From a virus: a stretch of DNA of 32,072 nt. Numbering within the stretch: the first letter of the stretch is position 1; every line of letters begins with the position of its first letter. Below the pieces are notes generated by a model, which did not search any database, was not told the DNA's origin, and saw nothing but the letters and a program-made list of their open reading frames with translations. The translations under genes and the position numbers were made by a program. Below, in pieces: positions 23,712 to 29,859 of this stretch. The stretch covers positions 1-32,072 of IMG/VR virus record IMGVR_UViG_3300019487_000073; one strand, given 5' to 3'.

Positions 23712-26408
23712 ATGCCAGGCCAATTAGCAACTCTTATTAGAAATAAATATCCAGGTCAGTACGATGACATGGATGATGCTACGTTAGAGTCTTCTATATT
23801 AGCTAAGTATCCTGATTATGCTGATTTGGTAGAAGAAACTCCTACTCCTGTTCCTGCTCCGGTGGGGGCACCAGCACCAGTAGTAGCACCAGCAAGACCA
23901 GACCCAAACAAATTTGTAAATACTCAAATGGCTAGTGCAGAAGATTATGAACCGACTCTTTCATCTTCACTTCAAAAAGGACAATTAGGTAGTTTTCTTG
24001 CAACACAAGCAGGTAGATTTTGGAAAGGAATTAATGAACCATTTGATTTTGCAAAGCCAATAATAGAATCTGCTACCAAGTTTGGTCCTGACCCTAAAAC
24101 ATCAATGGGCCAAATTTATAAAGAATCAATTGGTAGTGCATTCAGTCCATTAGGAATTGGAAGTGAATTGCTTGGTGCTGTTGGATTATTGGGTAAGTAT
24201 GGTAGAGGTGGGAGACTCCCTCAAATTGCTGATGAAGTTGTTTCTGGAGCTGTTAGTCCAAAAACAAAGGAATTGGATCTCAGTATAGTTGGGGAATTTG
24301 ATCCTGAATATACTAAAAATGTTCTTAATGAAGCAGGAGTTGGAAAGCCGGGATTATCTGAAACCGTTCGCCCTGGGGGCTTTTTTTCTGAAGAAGCAGA
24401 AACTTGGGGCAGCCGTTCAATTACTTATAGAGACCCCCAAGGGAATCCCATAGCAACTGCTAAAATAATGCAAACTCCGGACGGACAATGGTTAGTAGAT
24501 GAATTCGCTGCTGATAAGACAAAAGGATTGCTATATGGAAGAGCTGTTAAATCAGTAGGTGAAAAATTAATGGAATTGGGCGCTACGAAACCCGCATCGG
24601 TAGTAACTCCAAGTTCATTTAATATAATGAAACGTGCTGGACTTATTGATGAAGCTATTGATATTGCTCCAATTAAAGCTGCTCCTGAAATACCAGTTAC
24701 TCCAGAGTTACCTTCAGTAGCACCAACTACAATTGGACCAGAACTGCCAATTGGGCCAGTAACATCACAGTTACCAATTAAACCAGAAATTCCAGAACCA
24801 ATAGCTAAACTACTTGGAGCATTAGAAGAGTCAAAACCATTAACAAAAGAACAGGCTAAAATCTATTCAACAGAAAGAGGGCAACGGGTAGCAAAGGCAG
24901 AAGCAATTGAAACTAAGGGATTGGCAGGGCATTATGAAAAATTAGGTCAATTGGCTGGAGAGCATACTAAAGTTTCAATGGAACCCCTTAAATTAGAGCA
25001 ACCAGATATTGATGCTTTGGCTGATATAATTGAAAATACTAAAACACTACAATTTTATGAGAGAAGAAAGGCTACTGATGGATTGGTTAAGATATTAGCA
25101 GGAAGAGTTCCACAGGATAATGAAATTCGTCTTCTTGGAGAAGTATTTGGTCCAGATGTAATTAATAATATTCGAGCAAAACTTCCTAAGATTGATACAA
25201 AGAGAACACTTCTTAGTGAAGCTGCAAATTTTCCTCGCGCCATCCAGTCTTCATGGGATATTTCATTTCCATTCAGACAGGGGTTACCACTAATTCATAC
25301 CAAAGCATGGTGGACTAGTTGGGATGATATGCTTAAGTCATTTGGAAGTGAAAAAGCATATCGTGGTGTGATGGATTCTATATTGGACCATCCTAATTTT
25401 CAAGGTGGAATGAGTCCCACTGGAAAGAATCTTCCATCATTTGCTGAAGAATCCGGATTGAAATTGTCTGACCTAACTGATTTGAGTAAACGTGAAGAAG
25501 CAATTATGTCTACTTGGGCAGAAAAGATTCCTGGAGTGCGTAGAAGTAATAGAGCATATACTGCATTTGCAAATAAACTTAGGGCTGATAATTTTAATTC
25601 GATGATTACGGATGCTGAGAGACTTTATGAATCAACTAAAGCATTAGCAAAGAATCCTGCCGAATTAGCACAAGCTGAGAAATTAAATCCAAGGACTAAT
25701 CTAGCACTAAGCAAGGAAATTGCAGGTTACATTAATAATGCATCAGGTCGGGGTGATTTAGGTAAATTGGAAAGGCATGCTCAATTATTGAATAGTACTT
25801 TGTTTAGTCCGCGCCTCATTGCTAGCAGAGTTCAAATGATGAATCCTCTTAATTATATATCTAAATCTCCACAAGTTAGGCAGGCTTATTTGAAATCTCT
25901 ATTGGCTACTGCTGGAGCATGGATGACTGTAGCAGGATTAGGTAAAGCTGCGGGTGGTGACGTTAGTCTATCACCAATGAGTTCTGATTTTGGTAAGGTT
26001 AGAATTGGTAACGCGCGGCTAGACCCTGCTGGGGGATTTCAACAATATTTAGTTCTTTTGAGTCGTCTTGCTAGTGGTCAAACTACATCTTCTACTACAG
26101 GAGTAACAAGTGAATTAGGTGGCAGTTTTGCTGCACCTACAAGGAAAGATATTATGGAAAGATTTGGTAAAGGTAAGTTAGTTCCGCCGCTGACGTTTGC
26201 ATATGATATGTTGAATGCTAGTAAGTATAGACCATTTAACGCTGCTGATAGAACTGCTCAATTGTTTATTCCAATGATTGCCCAAGATGCTATTGAAATT
26301 GCAAAGGAGGACCCCTCGTTACTACCATTTCTTCTGCCTCTTACTGCTATTGGAATGGGCACTCAAGTTTATGGTGAAAGACCTGAAGCATTATTGTTTG
26401 AGCAGTGA
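23712..26408 (+). CDS. Large internal virion protein with GNAT-like segment and polyvalent-type C-terminus
   Basis: 898 residues. Residues 10-40 carry a KYPGQYDDMDD / AKYPDYADL repeat known from phage internal proteins. Pro/Ala linkers lie at about 41-64 and 318-365. Residues about 190-311 resemble an acetyltransferase fold: antiparallel strands (SITYRDPQGNPIATAKI), a KGLLYGRAVKSVGEKL turn-helix and a SSFNIMKRAG end. The last ~400 residues (FSPRLIASRV, SSDFGKVRIGNARLDPAGGFQQY) match a domain that I know from very large phage 'polyvalent' proteins. Hydrophobic helices at about 727-745 and 868-885 may insert in the host membrane. Likely ejected with the genome; last gene of the late strand. Confidence 0.7.
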   Translation: MPGQLATLIRNKYPGQYDDMDDATLESSILAKYPDYADLVEETPTPVPAPVGAPAPVVAPARPDPNKFVNTQMASAEDYEPTLSSSLQKGQLGSFLATQAGRFWKGINEPFDFAKPIIESATKFGPDPKTSMGQIYKESIGSAFSPLGIGSELLGAVGLLGKYGRGGRLPQIADEVVSGAVSPKTKELDLSIVGEFDPEYTKNVLNEAGVGKPGLSETVRPGGFFSEEAETWGSRSITYRDPQGNPIATAKIMQTPDGQWLVDEFAADKTKGLLYGRAVKSVGEKLMELGATKPASVVTPSSFNIMKRAGLIDEAIDIAPIKAAPEIPVTPELPSVAPTTIGPELPIGPVTSQLPIKPEIPEPIAKLLGALEESKPLTKEQAKIYSTERGQRVAKAEAIETKGLAGHYEKLGQLAGEHTKVSMEPLKLEQPDIDALADIIENTKTLQFYERRKATDGLVKILAGRVPQDNEIRLLGEVFGPDVINNIRAKLPKIDTKRTLLSEAANFPRAIQSSWDISFPFRQGLPLIHTKAWWTSWDDMLKSFGSEKAYRGVMDSILDHPNFQGGMSPTGKNLPSFAEESGLKLSDLTDLSKREEAIMSTWAEKIPGVRRSNRAYTAFANKLRADNFNSMITDAERLYESTKALAKNPAELAQAEKLNPRTNLALSKEIAGYINNASGRGDLGKLERHAQLLNSTLFSPRLIASRVQMMNPLNYISKSPQVRQAYLKSLLATAGAWMTVAGLGKAAGGDVSLSPMSSDFGKVRIGNARLDPAGGFQQYLVLLSRLASGQTTSSTTGVTSELGGSFAAPTRKDIMERFGKGKLVPPLTFAYDMLNASKYRPFNAADRTAQLFIPMIAQDAIEIAKEDPSLLPFLLPLTAIGMGTQVYGERPEALLFEQ

Positions 26409-26750
26409 TTCCAATTGAGGGGGTTCAAACGAATCCCCTTTAACTGTTTTTCCATTTATCTTTTCAGTAGATTTAGTCATGTTGCTTCGATGAACTTCTG
26501 CAAAAATTTCATCCATTGGTATTCCATAGGACAGTGCTGTTCCAAATACTACATAAAGTAAATCCGCGAGGCCATCTGCAATAAGAGTCTTGTCAGCAGT
26601 ATACATTGCATTTCTTAGTTCATTCCATTCCTCTTGTATAAGCCTTACCCTCAATTCATATACTTCTTGGGGGAGCCATCCAATTGGTCTATTTGCAATG
26701 AAATGACCATACTTCTTATGGAATTCCCTAAGGGCAATCATATAATTCAT
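26391..26750 (-). CDS. MazG-like NTP pyrophosphohydrolase
   Basis: 119 residues from the ATG at 26750, preferred over the upstream ATG at 26771 because GAGGAAAAG lies just before it. Motifs of the all-alpha MazG/PRA-PH group are clear: EEWNE (Glu47, Glu48, Glu51 counted from 26771) and D-x-x-x-D in ADGLADLLYVVFG (Asp66, Asp70), with VHRSNMTKS near the end. These residues bind Mg2+ and hydrolyse nucleoside triphosphates or similar. In phages, such enzymes may adjust nucleotide pools or (p)ppGpp. Last gene of the replication operon; its end overlaps the late gene's end by 18 nt on the opposite strand. Confidence 0.85.
   Translation of the reverse strand: MNYMIALREFHKKYGHFIANRPIGWLPQEVYELRVRLIQEEWNELRNAMYTADKTLIADGLADLLYVVFGTALSYGIPMDEIFAEVHRSNMTKSTEKINGKTVKGDSFEPPQLESLLKQ
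26418..26451 (+). terminator. Rho-independent-like terminator of the late operon
   Basis: AGGGGGTTC (26418-26426) pairs with GAATCCCCT (26431-26439), nine pairs with one G-T, around an AAAC loop. It begins 10 nt after the stop of the 23712 gene. T-rich DNA follows (TTTAACTGTTTTT to 26451). It works only for + transcripts; on the - strand the flank is not T-rich. The hairpin lies inside the coding end of the MazG-like gene (residues Lys-Gly-Asp-Ser-Phe-Glu-Pro-Pro). Confidence 0.65.
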
Positions 26751-26973
26751 TTCTTCTTTTCCTCGTTTCATATGGTGGAATTGTTATATACTGTTCAAAT
26801 CTACTACCATCAAAACAAGTCCATCTAATTCTAACTATCTCAGTTTCAAACGCTGTTATTGGAATAATAATGCGATTTCTCAAATACTTTTTTTCGTCTT
26901 CTTTCTTTTTCTTCAGTATCCCTGGCGCATTCAATTTCATCCCTGCAAATATGATCTTTAAAAGTTGAATCAT
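26728..26973 (-). CDS. Small basic hypothetical protein
   Basis: 81 residues, basic (LKKKKEDEKKYLRNR near residues 20-34), then beta-like VRIRWTCFDGSRFEQYITIPP. A TGAGGT lies before the ATG at 26973. It overlaps the downstream MazG-like gene by 23 nt and follows the glycosidase gene by 19 nt. No family recognised. The in-frame Met12 is a less likely start. Confidence 0.55.
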   Translation of the reverse strand: MIQLLKIIFAGMKLNAPGILKKKKEDEKKYLRNRIIIPITAFETEIVRIRWTCFDGSRFEQYITIPPYETRKRRNELYDCP

Positions 26974-26992
26974 ATCTTACCTCAGGTTCATA

Positions 26993-28216
26993 TCATTTGG
27001 CTTCATTTCTAAAAGGGCAGCAATTAATCTCTGTCTCATTCCATAGGACTGAAAAATTCCCCGCAGAAGTATGATAGAAATAACCACAACAAGTTCCTTC
27101 TGCTGTCACTGCCATCTGTCTTGATATGTCTAAGTCACTCATATATATCTGACCATTATATTGATTGGGACCACCGAACTTATCAGGTTCCCCAGAGAGA
27201 ATTGCCATTCCTTTCTTTATATAATTGGGATGGTCTAATACACACTGGTCCTTAACTCTTTTCACATCTTTCCGGGGAACATGAAAATCATGAAAATCCC
27301 AATAGGGTGGTGGAGTTAATTGACTTCCATATTTATCATTATAACTACCTGAACTAAATGCAATTCCAGTAGGCCGGGTGAATGCAAGAGGATTAGCTGT
27401 TGCATTTGTTCCAGTATATGGTTCATTTACTAGTTCCCCAATCGTATTATTTCTGGTCTTTAATTGGGCTACTACTTCATTAAAGAAATTGATTTGTTCT
27501 CCTGCATTCGGCATAACCACGCGGGTGTCAGCAAATACAGTCCAGTATACATACAATCCTTCAAATGCGCATGAGTCAAGGAATGCTGGCATAGCATCTA
27601 GGTATGCTTGAACTCCGTATTTCTGCGGGGTATAATCAAACCATGAAACCATTCCAATTACTCTTACTGCATTGCAACCATTTTCTTTTCTCTGTCTAAG
27701 TAGGAATGTAATATCATGGCCCTCAAGAAACCATTTGAATAGCATGAAATCAGTGGTTCCCTGGATGTAAACCTTTTGGCCTAACTCATTATAGAAATAT
27801 CTACCAGAAATATGAAGTCTAGGTAGGTCATGAATTGGATTTAAGTCTACTATATTTAGTCTCTCTTTATCTCCCTGAGTATTCTTAGTAGCTTCCATGT
27901 GTTCATTAACTTCATCTAATCCCATGAAATTTCCATGAACAGATTTGTAGCCATCTTCATTTATTTTATACCATCTTTCCCATAAACCCCTAGAAGTTCT
28001 ATTAGTTGAAATATCTCCATTATCTTCTGCTGTAACGTAATTACCATTATTTGTTTTTAATGAAACTGCACCATCTTCAAATGGTTCTTCTACAAATTGT
28101 TCCCATCCCAGAGGAGTTGTTCTATTTGCAATAAGTGAACCAGGCCCAATATAACCACCGCCACCTTCCGCAGAAACAAACTTACCGTTACTTGCTATTA
28201 TATTGATTAGTCTCAT
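26993..28216 (-). CDS. GH5-like glycoside hydrolase with N-terminal fascin-type beta-trefoil
   Basis: 407 residues; start ATG 28216 has a strong GGAGAAC site. Residues ~1-112 hold fascin/beta-trefoil repeats (NGKFVSAEGG, NGNYVTAEDNG, ANRTTPLGWEQF, NRTSRGLWERW), a sugar-binding fold. Residues ~130-390 fit a clan A TIM barrel: VYIQGTTDFMLFKWF, NAVRVIGM, acid/base VNEP (Glu265), HDFH (309-312), and a second Glu in LSGEP (Glu343). Such enzymes cut beta-glucans, mannans or related polymers. No signal peptide; two CC pairs. It lies in the replication operon rather than with virion genes, so it may be an auxiliary gene released at lysis, or a virion enzyme. Confidence 0.8.
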   Translation of the reverse strand: MRLINIIASNGKFVSAEGGGGYIGPGSLIANRTTPLGWEQFVEEPFEDGAVSLKTNNGNYVTAEDNGDISTNRTSRGLWERWYKINEDGYKSVHGNFMGLDEVNEHMEATKNTQGDKERLNIVDLNPIHDLPRLHISGRYFYNELGQKVYIQGTTDFMLFKWFLEGHDITFLLRQRKENGCNAVRVIGMVSWFDYTPQKYGVQAYLDAMPAFLDSCAFEGLYVYWTVFADTRVVMPNAGEQINFFNEVVAQLKTRNNTIGELVNEPYTGTNATANPLAFTRPTGIAFSSGSYNDKYGSQLTPPPYWDFHDFHVPRKDVKRVKDQCVLDHPNYIKKGMAILSGEPDKFGGPNQYNGQIYMSDLDISRQMAVTAEGTCCGYFYHTSAGNFSVLWNETEINCCPFRNEAK

Positions 28217-28406
28217 TTAGTTGTTCTCCTCTATTTTTCCACTCAGTAAATGAGCGCCCTATAGCACAGCAAACATTTCTATCTTCTCCATTTATTTCAA
28301 ACCATAAATCATCACCATATCCATTGTCATCATCGTCATGACAAGATTCACAACACGATTCATATGTAACTTCTTTAAATTGTTCTTTTACTTTATTACA
28401 TTCCAT
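28188..28406 (-). CDS. Small Cys-rich, Asp-rich putative metal-binding protein
   Basis: 72 residues from ATG 28406 (TTG 28409 also in frame). It has CCESCHDDDDNGYGDDLW and NVCCAIGRSF: at least five Cys plus a His in two clusters, consistent with zinc binding. The ATG overlaps the stop of the helicase gene (TGATG), with GAGGGG upstream. Its end overlaps the glycosidase start by 29 nt. Similar short Cys-rich proteins occur in phage early regions, often as host-takeover factors, but no function can be assigned. Confidence 0.75.
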   Translation of the reverse strand: MECNKVKEQFKEVTYESCCESCHDDDDNGYGDDLWFEINGEDRNVCCAIGRSFTEWKNRGEQLNETNQYNSK

Positions 28407-29668
28407 CAATTTTTCCCCTCAAGAAAGTCTCTCATCTTATTTACTTGTTCATCAGGCATAACGTAAACTATTTGGTTACCATGAGTTTCAATTACAATTA
28501 ATCCTGCAGTATCAAATCCTTTCATGATTAAATCCCATTCATCTACAGTGGCATGCATCCAGAATTGTTTATTCAATTGCGCGCGGCTCATAGCATGATT
28601 ACTTCTCTTCATTAATTCTTCAATGACTATAGTTTTCTGCATTGCATAACTACTCTTACCTTTCTTTCCCATTGTAGTCTTTCTTACATTTCCAATTAAT
28701 TTCTCACACTGACCTATTGCTTCGACTAATGAATCTTTGTCTATAATTAGTTCGGGGCGCTTGGACAGACTAATTAGCATCGCGACTTTCAATACCGCGT
28801 CACCAAATCGATTTACTGTTCCAGTTTCGTCCTTCATTCCTTCAGTTGCTTCACTAAATTGCTGATACCAATCATTATACATCTTGCCTACGGGAGACAG
28901 AAATACAATATCAGGTCCCATACGATGCTCAATAGTATGAATATCACTCCTTTCTCTACTTCCTAATGGTTGGAATTCACCTTTTAATTTAGCTAATTCT
29001 CTTAAGTAAAGAGCGAGCCCATCCTTATCTAATTTTTCTTTGGGTGGAACCACAAGTGAATTGATATTTTGTCTTTTCGTTTCGTGTATAATGAAAGTCC
29101 TTGCATAGAATCCACCTTGTATATCTCTCTTAGTGAAAAAATCTTCATTATGGGCTTCATTAGTTGCAGTGAACATTATTACTGTTGGGTCCTTTAACTG
29201 GAATGATTCCATTTTCAACAATGATTTCCAGTCTCCATTATTATAATGTCTATCATATAAATCAGTTAAAATGGTTGCTGCTACCTTATCTTCGACTATA
29301 GAGGAACTAAGCTCAGAAGAAATAATAGCTACATGGGATTTAGTTTCAATTTTTCCTCCCGGTTTAGTTTCTCCGGTTCCCATTTCTTTTAGGATACCTT
29401 GAATTGAACTTCTTCCGGAGATGACTTTAATATTATTCACACGAGATATAAGGTCTTTAGCAAGGTTAATTGGTGGACCTTTCTTAAGACCACTATCTGC
29501 ATGTAACATTACATAGATATTTGGGTAAAGGTTATACAATCCTGCGCGGTTAATCCATATATTATCTTTAACTACTGCTGAAATAGTTACTAATGCAGAC
29601 CAATACCAAAATGAAATTGGACTTTCTAATTCCTTGGTTGGGCCTAGAATATTATCTAGGAATGTCAT
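28406..29668 (-). CDS. DUF3987-like replication helicase/ATPase
   Basis: 420 residues. It opens like DUF3987 phage proteins: ELESPISFWYWSAL, then LYNLYPNIYVMLHADSG (44-60). The P-loop is degenerate (DSGLKKGPP, Lys63), the Walker B-like strand reads VAIISSELS (113-121) without the usual Asp, and sensor 1 is TATN (167-170), followed by GGFYAR (Arg190, possible Arg finger). A winged-helix-like C-terminus (MSRAQLNKQFW, GLIVIETHGNQIVYV) follows. These proteins are thought to act as replicative helicase/primase-type ATPases. ATGA overlap with the upstream Cys-rich gene and proximity to DNA polymerase fit a replisome role. Confidence 0.8.
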   Translation of the reverse strand: MTFLDNILGPTKELESPISFWYWSALVTISAVVKDNIWINRAGLYNLYPNIYVMLHADSGLKKGPPINLAKDLISRVNNIKVISGRSSIQGILKEMGTGETKPGGKIETKSHVAIISSELSSSIVEDKVAATILTDLYDRHYNNGDWKSLLKMESFQLKDPTVIMFTATNEAHNEDFFTKRDIQGGFYARTFIIHETKRQNINSLVVPPKEKLDKDGLALYLRELAKLKGEFQPLGSRERSDIHTIEHRMGPDIVFLSPVGKMYNDWYQQFSEATEGMKDETGTVNRFGDAVLKVAMLISLSKRPELIIDKDSLVEAIGQCEKLIGNVRKTTMGKKGKSSYAMQKTIVIEELMKRSNHAMSRAQLNKQFWMHATVDEWDLIMKGFDTAGLIVIETHGNQIVYVMPDEQVNKMRDFLEGKN

Positions 29669-29859
29669 TTCCTTTCCAATTCATAAAGTTTCTTAATTAG
29701 TTCATGCACTCTTTCGTATTCATAATTCACAAAAGTAGGTGCTAATATTACTAGTAATTCAATTCCTGTTTCATAGTCTATTGTAATTCCGTGACATGGA
29801 CATTCACAACGCCCACAGAATTCATGTATATTACTTGAGCAATCATCACTAGTATTCAT
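29665..29859 (-). CDS. Small Cys-rich putative zinc protein
   Basis: 64 residues. CGRCECPCHG near residues 15-24 gives a dense Cys/His cluster after a first Cys at residue 7. The second half is an acidic helix (YEYERVHELIKKLYELERK). It overlaps the polymerase stop and the helicase start by 4 nt each (ATGA), so the three are translationally coupled. It could be an accessory replication or DNA-binding factor; not recognised. Confidence 0.75.
   Translation of the reverse strand: MNTSDDCSSNIHEFCGRCECPCHGITIDYETGIELLVILAPTFVNYEYERVHELIKKLYELERK

Noticed and set aside
26751-26771. Earlier ATG for the MazG-like gene
   Set aside because: Would extend overlap with the preceding gene to 44 nt; the ATG at 26750 has a better placed GAGG.
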